Below the pieces are notes generated by a model that worked only from the letters and a program-made list of their open reading frames with translations, had not been told where the DNA came from and searched no databases. 64,000 nucleotides of DNA from the NCBI RefSeq assembly GCF_014646815.1, contig NZ_BMNZ01000002.1, forward strand, positions 124,001 to 188,000, given 5' to 3'. The position numbers and the translations under genes are program-made. This document shows positions 41,410-53,050 of this stretch, piece by piece. This DNA is from Terrabacter tumescens (GTDB lineage Bacteria > Actinomycetota > Actinomycetes > Actinomycetales > Dermatophilaceae). Each line of letters begins with the position of its first letter. Positions within the stretch are counted from its first letter, which is position 1.

Positions 41410-44132
41410 TCGTCACCTCCGTTGTCGGCGTCCGACGAGCTCGCCTCGTCACCCGACGTCTGGTCCGACGGTACGCCATCGGGGCCGGGAACCGTAGCCG
41501 GCGCTCCCGTGCCGGACGGCTGGTCGACGGGGTTGCCGTCCTCGATCTCGGCGACGGCGATCTCGGACTCGGCGTTGCGGGCGACGGCCACGATCGAGTC
41601 GCCCTTGTCGGGGGTCGCGAACTTCACGCCCTGCGACGAACGGCCGGTGTGGCGGACCTCGTCGACGCGCGAGCGCACGATCTTGCCCTTCTCCATGACG
41701 ACCATGACCTCGTCGGTCTCGATGACCGTCAGGGCCCCGACGAGGTCGCCGCCCTTCTCGGAGAGCTTGGCGACCTTGATGCCGAGGCCGCCGCGACCCT
41801 GGAGGCGGTACTCCGAGATCGGGGTGCGCTTGGCGAGGCCGTTCTCGAAGACGACGAAGACGTCGGGGCTCTCGCCCTCCTCGACGACGGACATGGCGAG
41901 CAGGTCGTCGCCGTCGCGGAACTTCATGCCGGTGACGCCGGAGGTCGAGCGGCCCATGGGGCGCAGGGCCTCGTCGGTCGCGGTGAAGCGCACCGACTGG
42001 CCCTTGCGGGAGACGAGCAGCAGGTCGTCGCGGTTGGAGGCGAGGCCGGCCCCGACGAGCTCGTCGCCCTCGCGCAGGTTGACCGCGATGAGGCCGCCGG
42101 AGCGGTTGGAGTCGTAGTCGGCCAGGCGGGTCTTCTTGACGAGGCCACCCCGGGTCGCGAGCACGAGGTAGTCGGCCTTGGCGTAGTCGCGGACCGCGAG
42201 CACCTGGGCGATCTGCTCACCGGGCTGGAAGGCGAGCAGGTTGGCCACGTGCTGGCCCTTGCTGTCGCGCGAGCCCTCGGGCAGCTCGTAGGCCTTGGCG
42301 CGGTAGACCCGGCCGAGGTTGGTGAAGAAGAGCAGCCAGTGGTGGGTCGTCGTGGTGATGAAGTGCTCGACGACGTCCTCGCCACGCAGGCTCGCGCCGC
42401 GCACGCCCTTGCCGCCGCGCTTCTGCGAGCGGTACTGGTCCACGCGGGTGCGCTTGGCGTAGCCACCACGGGTGATCGTGACGACGACGTCCTCCTCGGG
42501 GATGAGGTCCTCCATCGACATGTCACCGTCGAACGGGAAGATCTCGGTGCGCCGGTCGTCGCCGTACTTGTCGACGATCGCCTGCAGCTCCTCGGAGACG
42601 ATGTCGCGCTGGCGCTGCGGCGAGGCGAGGATCGCGCGGTACTCGTCGATCATCTCCTGCAGGGCGTCGTGGTCCTGCTGGATCTTCTCGCGCTCGAGGG
42701 CGGCGAGGCGGCGCAGCTGCATGTTGAGGATGGCGCCGGCCTGCAGCTCGTCGATGCCGAGCAGCTCGATGAGGCCGTCGCGGGCGATCTCGACGGTGCG
42801 CGAGGCGCGGATGAGCGCGATGACCTCGTCGAGCATGTCGAGGGCCTTGAGGTAGCCGCGCAACAGGTGGATGTCGGCCTCGGCCTTGTTGAGGCGGAAG
42901 GTCGTGCGCCGGACGATGACCTCGATCTGGTGGTCGACCCAGTGCCGGATGAAGCCGTCCAGCGGCAGGGTGCGCGGCACCTCGTCGACGAGCGCGAGCA
43001 TGTTGGCGCCGAAGGTCGTCTGCAGCTGCGTGTGCTTGTAGAGGTTGTTGAGCACGACCTTGGCGACGGCGTCACGCTTGAGCGTGATGACGAGGCGCTG
43101 GCCGGTGCGGCCCGACGTCTCGTCGTTGATGTCGGCGATGCCGGAGATCTTGCCGTCCTTGACGAGGTCGGCGATCTTCATCGCGAGCATGTCGGGGTTG
43201 ACCTGGTAGGGCAGCTCGGTGACGACGAGGGCCTGGCGGTTGCCGACCTCCTCGACGTTGACGACGGCGCGCATGATGATCGAGCCGCGACCGGTCCGGT
43301 AGGCGTCCTCGATGCCGCGGTGGCCCATGATGAGCGCGCCGGTCGGGAAGTCCGGGCCCTTGATGATCGTCAGGAGGTGCTCGAGCAGCTCCTCGCGGCC
43401 GATGTCGGGGTGCTTGAGGTAGTACTCGGCGCCGGCCGCGACCTCACGCAGGTTGTGCGGCGGGATCTGCGTCGCCATGCCGACGGCGATGCCGGCGGAG
43501 CCGTTGACGAGCAGGTTGGGGAAGCGGCTCGGCAGCACCGAGGGCTGAAGCGTCTTGCCGTCGTAGTTCGGCACGAAGTCGACGGTGTTCTGCTCGATGT
43601 CCCGGACCATCTCCATGGCGATCGGGGCCATCCGGCACTCGGTGTATCGCGGGGCGGCCGCACCGTCGTTGCCGCGCGAGCCGAAGTTGCCCTGGCCGTC
43701 GACGAGCGGGTAGCGCAGCGACCAGTCCTGCACGAGGCGCACGAGGGCGTCGTAGATCGCCGAGTCGCCGTGCGGGTGGTAGTGACCCATGACGTCACCG
43801 ACGACGCGCGCGCACTTGTTGTAACCGCGATCGGGTCGGTAGCCGCCGTCGTACATCGCGTAGACGATGCGCCGGTGCACGGGCTTGAGGCCGTCGCGCA
43901 CGTCGGGCAGCGCACGGGACACGATGACCGACATGGCGTACTCGATGTAGCTGCGCTGCATCTCGTTGTTGAGGTCGACGGCCTCGACGCGGTCGGTCTC
44001 GTCGTCGTCACGCTCGATCGGGGCGGTGCCCTGCTCGTGCGCCGTGTCGACGACCTCGCCGTCCGGCTCGGTCGTCTCGTCGGGCGTCTCGTTGACGTCG
44101 TCTCCGTCGATGGGAGGCAGGTCGTCGCTCAC
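41406..44132 (-). CDS. gyrA: DNA gyrase subunit A
   Basis: A 908-residue type II topoisomerase subunit. The catalytic Tyr163 is in APRYTECRM. The quinolone region [10 protein letters not shown] has Ser124 at the E. coli S83 position. The C-terminal pinwheel domain includes the GyrA-box-like QKRGGKG. Acidic extensions at both ends (about 55 residues at the N-terminus and about 50 at the C-terminus) are longer than in Mtb. GTG start with AGGGA upstream. Makes negative supercoils together with GyrB, encoded just upstream with parS in between. Confidence 0.96.
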   Translation of the reverse strand: MSDDLPPIDGDDVNETPDETTEPDGEVVDTAHEQGTAPIERDDDETDRVEAVDLNNEMQRSYIEYAMSVIVSRALPDVRDGLKPVHRRIVYAMYDGGYRPDRGYNKCARVVGDVMGHYHPHGDSAIYDALVRLVQDWSLRYPLVDGQGNFGSRGNDGAAAPRYTECRMAPIAMEMVRDIEQNTVDFVPNYDGKTLQPSVLPSRFPNLLVNGSAGIAVGMATQIPPHNLREVAAGAEYYLKHPDIGREELLEHLLTIIKGPDFPTGALIMGHRGIEDAYRTGRGSIIMRAVVNVEEVGNRQALVVTELPYQVNPDMLAMKIADLVKDGKISGIADINDETSGRTGQRLVITLKRDAVAKVVLNNLYKHTQLQTTFGANMLALVDEVPRTLPLDGFIRHWVDHQIEVIVRRTTFRLNKAEADIHLLRGYLKALDMLDEVIALIRASRTVEIARDGLIELLGIDELQAGAILNMQLRRLAALEREKIQQDHDALQEMIDEYRAILASPQRQRDIVSEELQAIVDKYGDDRRTEIFPFDGDMSMEDLIPEEDVVVTITRGGYAKRTRVDQYRSQKRGGKGVRGASLRGEDVVEHFITTTTHHWLLFFTNLGRVYRAKAYELPEGSRDSKGQHVANLLAFQPGEQIAQVLAVRDYAKADYLVLATRGGLVKKTRLADYDSNRSGGLIAVNLREGDELVGAGLASNRDDLLLVSRKGQSVRFTATDEALRPMGRSTSGVTGMKFRDGDDLLAMSVVEEGESPDVFVVFENGLAKRTPISEYRLQGRGGLGIKVAKLSEKGGDLVGALTVIETDEVMVVMEKGKIVRSRVDEVRHTGRSSQGVKFATPDKGDSIVAVARNAESEIAVAEIEDGNPVDQPSGTGAPATVPGPDGVPSDQTSGDEASSSDADNGGDE

Positions 44133-44194
44133 GTCAGATCCCTTTGTCTCTCAGTCAGATTCAGGCAAGTAGAGGAGGTATGCCGGGTGGTGAC

Positions 44195-44208
44195 GTTTCA
44201 CGTGGAAC
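44195..44208. other. parS chromosome-partition site
   Basis: GTTTCACGTGGAAC matches the ParB-binding parS consensus with the usual single asymmetric base pair. It lies between gyrA and gyrB, about 13 kb from oriC. It is framed by inverted copies of the genome 7-mer: GTATGCC at 44178 and GGCATAC at 44218. Confidence 0.88.
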
Positions 44209-44231
44209 GTGCCGGACGGCATACGGCCGGG

Positions 44232-46886
<2,655 letters not shown>

Positions 46887-48326
46887 TCAGAGGATCCCGC
46901 GGGCGTGGAAGGCGGCCTGGACCGTGGCGGCGTCGGTCGCGCCGTAGAGCGCCTTCGCGGCGTCGACGGTCTTCTGCGCGGCAGCGGCCCACGTCGTCGA
47001 CGGGGCGTAGGAGAACTGCGCCTCGAGGATGATGCGGGTCGCCTTGTCCCGGCCGAAGGCCTTGTTGACGTCCCAGAGGGCGTGGCTCCAGATCTCACCG
47101 TCGTCGTGGACCTCGCCCGTGCGGTTCGCGACGGTCTTGGCCGTGTCGAGCCGGCGGATGCAGTGCGGGGTCGTGGAGGTGTAGCTCGTCGAGTCCCAGT
47201 CCATGAGGCAGGCCCACGGCGTCGTCGCGGTGTCCGGCGCGCTCGCCTGCGACATGGTGCCCGCGAGGTAGTCGCCGAAGCCCTCGCCGATGGCGCCGGC
47301 GTCGGAGCCGCTGCCGAAGCCCGGCACCTGGTCGTCCTGGACCGCGTGGCCGTACTCGTGCCACACGACCTCCTGGTCCTCGCCGTCGTCGACGCCGCCC
47401 GTGCCGATGGTGATGGTGTCCTGACTCGGGGTGTACCAGGAGTTGTCCTGGGTCGTCGTGTCGACGCTGAGGTCCTGCGCCTCGTGGTTGACGTCCGCGA
47501 AGCCGAGGCTCTGGATGTAGGTCTGGACCCGGTCGACGGCGTAGTAGCTGTTGACCTGCTCGAAGCGGTTGTCGCTGCGGGTGTAGAGGAAGGACAGCGA
47601 CGACGAGAAGGCGGCGGGAGTCTTGCCCTTCTTGGCGTTCGTGACGTTGGCCCAGCTGCCCTTGAGGTAGCCGGAGCCGTCGAGGTTGGCGAGCGTGACC
47701 GTCTTGTACGCGCTGGCCGGGACCGCGCTGTCGGCGTTGTTGCCGTCCTTGAGGGACTCGTTCTGCAGCGCGACGACGGGGTTGGGGTCGAAGACCTTGC
47801 CGGAGCCGTTGGCGAGCCGGCGCTCGTCGGTGACCTTCGTGACCTTGCCGCTGCGGGCGTCGACGAGCACCTGCTTGTCCTGGTCGGTCGAGACCTGCCA
47901 CGCGAGGGTCGCGGCCCCGCCGGCACCAGCCGGCACGACGACGAGGCGGCTGGCGCGTGCGTTGCCGTGGGCCTTCGCCGCCGTGACGGCGGCGGATCGG
48001 GCGACGCCCGGTGCGACGGAGGCGAGCCCCGTGACCACCTGGCGGCCGTCGTCGACCGAGGCCGTGGCCCCGGTGGCGTGCACGGCGTACCAGCCGCCGA
48101 GCACCGGGACGCCCCGGTAGGTCTGGGCGTACCAGCTGTGCGAGCCGAGCAGGCTCCGGCGCACCTGCACCAGCGTGACGTCGGCGGGCACGGCGGCTGC
48201 TGCGGCTCCGGGGGTCCCGGCGACGGCCGGCAGGGGAGCGGCGGCCGAGCCGGAGGCGGCCGTCGACAGCAGGGCACCGACCGCGGCGACGACCGCGCCG
48301 GTGGCGAGAAGAGGCGTACGACGCAT
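46887..48326 (-). CDS. Secreted M36 (fungalysin)-like zinc metalloprotease
   Basis: A 479-residue exported protease. Signal peptide (RTPLLATGAVVAAVGALLSTA, ending SGSAAA), a propeptide with FTP/PepSY-like strands (RGVPVLGGWYAVH), then the catalytic domain. The zinc motif is HEYGHAVQ, with the third ligand in GEGFGDYLAG, typical of the gluzincin M36/M4 group. A late HDDGEIWSHALWD segment, which in M36 helps form the active site, is present. ATG at 48326 has an AAGG ribosome site. Part of the accessory block between gyrB and recF. Confidence 0.85.
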   Translation of the reverse strand: MRRTPLLATGAVVAAVGALLSTAASGSAAAPLPAVAGTPGAAAAAVPADVTLVQVRRSLLGSHSWYAQTYRGVPVLGGWYAVHATGATASVDDGRQVVTGLASVAPGVARSAAVTAAKAHGNARASRLVVVPAGAGGAATLAWQVSTDQDKQVLVDARSGKVTKVTDERRLANGSGKVFDPNPVVALQNESLKDGNNADSAVPASAYKTVTLANLDGSGYLKGSWANVTNAKKGKTPAAFSSSLSFLYTRSDNRFEQVNSYYAVDRVQTYIQSLGFADVNHEAQDLSVDTTTQDNSWYTPSQDTITIGTGGVDDGEDQEVVWHEYGHAVQDDQVPGFGSGSDAGAIGEGFGDYLAGTMSQASAPDTATTPWACLMDWDSTSYTSTTPHCIRRLDTAKTVANRTGEVHDDGEIWSHALWDVNKAFGRDKATRIILEAQFSYAPSTTWAAAAQKTVDAAKALYGATDAATVQAAFHARGIL

Positions 48327-48562
48327 GTCGAACCTTTCGGGAGATGGAGGCCAACGACTCAGGCAACCACGCCTCCGGCTCCCGCGTCCGGAAAGGATCC
48401 GTAAAGACTTCCCCCGGTTTCGTGGCGGCGCCCCGCGATACCGGGAGCCGTCGGACAACCTTTGACGCGCACCGACGGTCCTGATGGGTGCCGGCACCCG
48501 CCGGACCGTGCCGGAACGAGCCAGACCGAGCCGGGCAGAGGATCGAACAGGGGACACACGTC

Positions 48563-49069
48563 ATGGACGACGCCGAGCGCAGGGCCGACTTCACGGCCTA
48601 CGTCAGGGCGCGCGAGCAGGCCCTCGCGCGCCTCGCGTACCTGCTCACCGGGGACCGCGACGCTGCCGAGGACGTGCTCCAGAACGCGCTGGCCAAGGTC
48701 TACCGCCACTGGGAGCGCGTCCGCGCGGCCGAGCTGCCCGACGCGTACGTCCGCCGGATCATGGTCAACGAGAGCAACTCCCGCTGGCGCGGCCTGCTGC
48801 GTCGCCACGAGTCGCCGAGCAGCCACGTCCTCGAGGTCATCGACCCACCGGGCGTCGTCGGGCTCGACCCCACCGCGTCGATCGACCTGTGGCGCCACGT
48901 CCAGGGCCTGCCCACGCAGCAGCGGGCGGCCGTCGTGCTGCGCTACTACGAGGACCTGACCGAAGCGCAGACCGCCGAGGTGCTCGGCTGCTCCGTCGGC
49001 ACCGTCAAGAGCCACACGAGCCGCGCGATCTCCGCGCTGCGCACGAGGATGAGCGAGGCCACGGCATGA
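48563..49069 (+). CDS. SigE-family ECF RNA polymerase sigma factor
   Basis: A 168-residue sigma-70 factor. Region 2 (FTAYVRAREQALARLAYLLTGD then AEDVLQNALAKVYRHW) is the 'SigE family' form. Region 4 has LPTQQRAAVVLRYYEDLTEAQ and the helix-turn-helix LGCSVGTVKSHTSRAI. The start ATG 48563 has GGGGACA upstream. The stop overlaps the next gene (ATGA), whose product has the place and topology of an anti-sigma factor. Divergent from the M36-like protease gene; target promoters unknown. Confidence 0.92.
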   Translation: MDDAERRADFTAYVRAREQALARLAYLLTGDRDAAEDVLQNALAKVYRHWERVRAAELPDAYVRRIMVNESNSRWRGLLRRHESPSSHVLEVIDPPGVVGLDPTASIDLWRHVQGLPTQQRAAVVLRYYEDLTEAQTAEVLGCSVGTVKSHTSRAISALRTRMSEATA

Positions 49070-50370
49070 GCGACATGGACCAGCGGCTCAAGCGGGCGCT
49101 CGGCGAGCACACCGAGGGCGTACGCGTCGTGGCCGACCTCGCGGAGCGCGCCATCGCCCGCGACCGTTCCAACAAGCGCCGCGAGCTCGGGGTCGCAGCC
49201 CTGGCGGCCGGGCTCGTGCTGGCGGTTGCCGTGCCCATGGGCTGGGGAGCCCTGCGCGCCAGCAGCGTCCGGCCGCTTCCCGTCGGCCCGTCCCAGTCGA
49301 CGACCGCGCCCACCGGCAGCCCTTCGGCGCCGACGAACACACCGCCGAGCGCCCCGACGCCGACCGCGATCCCGACCCTCACCGCAGACGGGTCGCCCGC
49401 CCCGGTGAACCTGCGGTTCGCCACCGGCGAGCCGACCGGCACGACCAAGGTGCCGTACCTGATCGGCGACGTCATCCACGACCAGTCACGCACGATCCGC
49501 ATCCAGGCGGAAGGCCGCTGGGGCTCGCTGTCACGCCTGTCCAACGACGGCTGGCTCGTCACCGATGGGGACACCCTCGTCTCCACCGTCCTCGACAGCA
49601 CGGGGCTGCCGCTCACCGAGATCACCGGAACGACACGCGTGTCCGCTTCCGGGCTGCTCATCGCCGCGTCCGACGTCCGGGGCAGCCTGCGTGCCTACGA
49701 CAACCTCGGCGCACCGGTGGCCTCGCTCGACGTCAAGACCTGCGGCTGCTCGAGCGGCGGCAGCAGCGGTTACGAGGTGGCGGGGGTCGTCAACACGACC
49801 GTCTATGCCAACCGCGGCGACCTCGAGGCGTCGGTGGCCTGGGACGTGTCGACCGGCAAGACACGTCGGCTGCCCTTCCGCCTGTCCGTGGTCGACCCTG
49901 CGACGGAGACCGCGGCCGTCCTCACCCCCGGTGCCAAGGCGCGGACCAGCTGCCTCGAGCTCAGGGACCTGCTCACGCTCCGGACGCGGTGGAGGCTCTG
50001 TGGTCCCCTCCTGCCGCGGACCTTCTCCTCCAACGGCCTCTACCTGATGGCGACGGGATACATCGACGGCCTCGACGATTCGCAGCTGAACCCCGACGGG
50101 ACGTTCCGCTACGGCGGGCTCGTCGTGGTCCGCACCAGCGACGGGTCGCTCGTGCTCGAGGGCGGCGGAGCCACAGGCGCTGGAGGCTCGCCCGTGTCGT
50201 ACCGGATGGGTGACGACTCGAAGCTCGTCGTGCAGGTCGGCTCGGCCACCGGCCTCCGGGGCCTCCAGCGGTGCACGCTCGAGGGCGTCTGCGAGGTCGT
50301 CGCGCCCGACAGCCCGCGCGCCGTCGACATCCCGGAGGGCGAGGACCCCTACACGCTCTCAGACAACTGA
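49066..50370 (+). CDS. Membrane-anchored beta-propeller-like protein, putative sigma partner
   Basis: A 434-residue protein with a 40-residue charged cytoplasmic part (DMDQRLKRALGEHTEGV), one membrane segment (ELGVAALAAGLVLAVAVPMGWG), a Pro/Thr/Ser stalk and about 300 residues of repeated beta strands outside. No zinc anti-sigma motif (HxxxCxxC) is present. Translation is coupled to the sigma factor (ATGA overlap). The N-terminal segment resembles the start of proteins that accompany SigE-family sigma factors, so an anti-sigma role is inferred from place and topology only. Confidence 0.65.
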   Translation: MSDMDQRLKRALGEHTEGVRVVADLAERAIARDRSNKRRELGVAALAAGLVLAVAVPMGWGALRASSVRPLPVGPSQSTTAPTGSPSAPTNTPPSAPTPTAIPTLTADGSPAPVNLRFATGEPTGTTKVPYLIGDVIHDQSRTIRIQAEGRWGSLSRLSNDGWLVTDGDTLVSTVLDSTGLPLTEITGTTRVSASGLLIAASDVRGSLRAYDNLGAPVASLDVKTCGCSSGGSSGYEVAGVVNTTVYANRGDLEASVAWDVSTGKTRRLPFRLSVVDPATETAAVLTPGAKARTSCLELRDLLTLRTRWRLCGPLLPRTFSSNGLYLMATGYIDGLDDSQLNPDGTFRYGGLVVVRTSDGSLVLEGGGATGAGGSPVSYRMGDDSKLVVQVGSATGLRGLQRCTLEGVCEVVAPDSPRAVDIPEGEDPYTLSDN

Positions 50371-50403
50371 GCCTCGCTCGCAGGCCCTCGGGTCGAGGCC
50401 GGC

Positions 50404-51885
50404 TCAGTCGTCGGCGAGGGTGCGCTCGAAGAGGGAGTGGATCGCCTCGGGGAGGTGCGGCTCCTGGATCGTGATGTCGCACCCCACCTCGTCGCAGACG
50501 ACCGAGTAGACGAACGCGTCGGGGTGGGTGCGCTCGGTCGAGGCGGCGATGCGCTGGAGCGTGGACGCGGCGAGCAGGTGCTGCCAGTCCTTGGCGTCGC
50601 GCTCGGGCAGCTCGCCGATGGCGACCCGCCGCTCGCGGACCTGCCCGGCGAAGCCCCCGGTGCGCCGCAGCAGCACCTGGGCCTCGGAGCTCGGGGTCGG
50701 CCCGGCCGGGGCGGGGGCGGGAGCCGTCGACCGCCCACCGGACTTCTTCGTCCTCTTCGCGCCGTGGGAACCATCGCCGGCCGCAGCGGTGAGCACGCCG
50801 ACCGTCTCCCACGCCGAGCGCACGGCCTTCTGCTCCGCCGAGCCGTCACCGTGGGCACTGCCTGCGGCGGCCACCGTGAGGCCGGCGAAGGTCTCGAAGT
50901 CGCAGTCCGCATTGATCCCGTCACCCGAGAGCACGGCATACCAGATCGCGCCGGCGCCCTCCCAGGCGTTGCCGCCGATCGCCTCGGCCGCGAGCACGAA
51001 GGCGCGGTTGGGGATGCCGGAGTTGATGTGGACCCCGCCGTTGTCGTCCTGGGTGTCGACGTAGTGCGCCATGTCGGCCGGCTGCGGGTCCGTGCCGAGG
51101 CGCGGGTCGTCGTAGGCGGTGCCGGGGTTGCGCATGTCGCGCAGCGCGCGGCCCTCGACGGAGGGATTGAGCAGGTCGGCGCCGACGAGCCAGTCGGCCT
51201 CGGCCGCGCTCTGCCCCAGCGCCTTCTGCTTGACGAGGACCCCGAAGACGTCGGAGACCGACTCGTTGAGCGCGCCCGACTGGCCTTGGTAGAGCAGGCC
51301 GGCCGTGTGCTCGGTGACGCCGTGCGCGAGCTCGTGGCCGATGACGTCGACGCTGCGGGTGAATCGCTCGAAGACGACGCCGTCACCGTCGCCGAACACC
51401 ATCTGCGAGCCGTCCCAGAACGCGTTGTCGTAGTTGCGGCCGTAGTGCACGGTCGCGAGCAGCGGCATCCCCTTGCCGTCGAGCGAGTCGCGGGAGTAGG
51501 CCGTCGACCACAGGTCCCACGTCGCGCCGAGTCCGTCGTAGGCCTCGTTGACCGCGGCGTCGGAGCTGGGCGCGCCGCCCTCGGCGCGCACCTGCGTGCC
51601 CGGGGCGGTCTGCGTGCCCTTCGCGTCGTAGATGGTGCGGTGCGGCCCCTCGCCGTGGGCCGTGGTCACGTCGCCCCGACGCGGTGCGCGCCGGCCGGTG
51701 GGACGCGCCGTCGGGGTGCGCCGCGCCGCGCGGAGCTCCTGGTCGTGGCGCAGTGCCTCACGGGCGTGCGTGGCCAGCGCCGGCTCGTCGCTCGCCGCCA
51801 GCGCCTCGAGGATGTAGGGCGGCACGATCGTGCAGCGCGGAGTCGGGCCGGCAGCCGGGGAGTGCGTCGAGGTCGTCGAGGTCAT
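50404..51885 (-). CDS. M4 (protealysin-type) metalloprotease with C-terminal emfourin-like domain
   Basis: A 493-residue protein with no signal peptide. The N-terminus has the short protealysin-type propeptide (CTIVPPYILEALA, Cys18). The catalytic domain carries H184-E-x-x-H188, E208 in NESVSDVFG and His286 in GVHINSGIPN. After a Lys/Pro/Ala linker (about 368-400), residues 401-493 look like emfourin, the protein inhibitor of protealysins: VLLRRTGGFAG, ERD..DW..L and YSV.CDEVGCDITIQEP. In Serratia the inhibitor is a separate gene; here both parts are in one chain. Start GTG/ATG alternatives are few; ATG at 51885. Confidence 0.85.
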   Translation of the reverse strand: MTSTTSTHSPAAGPTPRCTIVPPYILEALAASDEPALATHAREALRHDQELRAARRTPTARPTGRRAPRRGDVTTAHGEGPHRTIYDAKGTQTAPGTQVRAEGGAPSSDAAVNEAYDGLGATWDLWSTAYSRDSLDGKGMPLLATVHYGRNYDNAFWDGSQMVFGDGDGVVFERFTRSVDVIGHELAHGVTEHTAGLLYQGQSGALNESVSDVFGVLVKQKALGQSAAEADWLVGADLLNPSVEGRALRDMRNPGTAYDDPRLGTDPQPADMAHYVDTQDDNGGVHINSGIPNRAFVLAAEAIGGNAWEGAGAIWYAVLSGDGINADCDFETFAGLTVAAAGSAHGDGSAEQKAVRSAWETVGVLTAAAGDGSHGAKRTKKSGGRSTAPAPAPAGPTPSSEAQVLLRRTGGFAGQVRERRVAIGELPERDAKDWQHLLAASTLQRIAASTERTHPDAFVYSVVCDEVGCDITIQEPHLPEAIHSLFERTLADD

Positions 51886-51944
51886 GGCATCAGTCTGCGT
51901 CGGAACACCGACACCCGCCCTGCGAGCGGTCGTACAGTTCGCCC

Positions 51945-52436
51945 GTGATCACCATCCTCGTCGGGGGCCGCGAGTACGACTCGTGGGACGCGCTGCCCGA
52001 GCCGGTGCGCGCGCAGCTGCTCGCCGCCGGTGTCGACCCCGGCCCGGACGGGCAGCTCGACTCCCTCGACCTGTCCCGGGCGGGCGGCGCGGTGAGCCGG
52101 CACACCCTCGTGACCGGTCCCGACGGGAAGCCCTTGCCTCCGTGGGTCGCCCGCCTGCTCGAGGCGGTCGTCGAGGCGCTCGGCCCGCCACCGCCGGCGG
52201 CATCCGCGTCGGCGCCTCCCACCACCGATTCCGGCGATGCACCCAATGCGCCCGATGCGCCCCAGTCGCCAACGGCGCCCGAGCCGCCGGACGCCCTGGC
52301 GGACGGAGAGGACACCACCGACGGTGCGACAGCGGGGACGCCCCGCCGCGTGCCGCTGCTCTTCGGCTGGATCGTCATCGGCGCGACGGTGCTGCTCGTC
52401 GCCACCGTGGTCGTCATCGGACTCTCCGGGGTCTGA
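51945..52436 (+). CDS. Tail-anchored hypothetical protein
   Basis: A 163-residue protein of no known family. An N-terminal domain of about 65 residues (ITILVGGREYDSWDALPEPVRAQ) reads like a small alpha/beta domain. A Pro/Ala/Asp linker and one C-terminal membrane segment (LFGWIVIGATVLLVATVVVIGL) follow, so it faces the cytoplasm and is anchored by its tail. GTG at 51945 is the only start fitting the domain; ribosome site is weak. Divergent from the M4 protease gene and convergent with the DciA-like gene. Confidence 0.65.
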   Translation: MITILVGGREYDSWDALPEPVRAQLLAAGVDPGPDGQLDSLDLSRAGGAVSRHTLVTGPDGKPLPPWVARLLEAVVEALGPPPPAASASAPPTTDSGDAPNAPDAPQSPTAPEPPDALADGEDTTDGATAGTPRRVPLLFGWIVIGATVLLVATVVVIGLSGV

Positions 52437-52465
52437 GCGGCCCAGGGTCTGAGCCGCCGGCTGGC

Positions 52466-53050
52466 TCAGCCGTAGGTGTCGCGGGGACCTCGGGAGTCGG
52501 GGGAGCGCCGGAGGCCGCGGTTCCACGACGGTGCGCTGGGGCCGAGCACCTTGAGCTCGCTCACCGCGCCCGCGCCGATCTCCTCGTCGATCCGCGACAG
52601 GAGCGACGAGGCGAGCAGGCGCATCTGGGTGGCCCACGCCGTCGAGTCGGCGCGCACCGTGAGCACGCCGTCGACGAACGTCATGGGCTCGACGTGCCCG
52701 GCGATGTCGGGTCCGACGATCTCGGGCCAGCGGCCCATGACCGAGCCGACCGCGACGTCGACCTTCCAGCCGCGGTCGAGCAGGAGGCGGTCGAGCTGGT
52801 CGCCGAGCAGGGCCGGGTCGCGGCCGTCGCGCGCAGACCCCGACAGCACCGGCGCGTGGCCGATCGGCCGGCGCCGCTTCTTCGGCTTCATGCCGGGCCG
52901 CAGGCCCTTCTCGGCCGCGCCGGCCCGGGCGCGCGCGAGGGCGGAGGCCGCTGCGTCGGCGATGCGGGTGTCCTCGTCGGTCGGCTCGGGAGGGTCGGCT
53001 GCGCCGTCCGACGGCCCGTCGACCGGCCCGTCGACCGGCTCGTCACTCAT
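52466..53050 (-). CDS. DUF721 family protein (DciA-like helicase loader)
   Basis: A 194-residue protein. An acidic N-terminus and a Lys/Arg patch ([12 protein letters not shown]) precede the DUF721 domain: [19 protein letters not shown], a V.VGPDIAGH strand and TWATQ..LL. DciA proteins load the replicative helicase in bacteria lacking DnaC/DnaI; in actinobacteria the gene follows recF. ATG at 53050 overlaps the recF stop by eight bases, so it is translated with recF. Confidence 0.88.
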   Translation of the reverse strand: MSDEPVDGPVDGPSDGAADPPEPTDEDTRIADAAASALARARAGAAEKGLRPGMKPKKRRRPIGHAPVLSGSARDGRDPALLGDQLDRLLLDRGWKVDVAVGSVMGRWPEIVGPDIAGHVEPMTFVDGVLTVRADSTAWATQMRLLASSLLSRIDEEIGAGAVSELKVLGPSAPSWNRGLRRSPDSRGPRDTYG

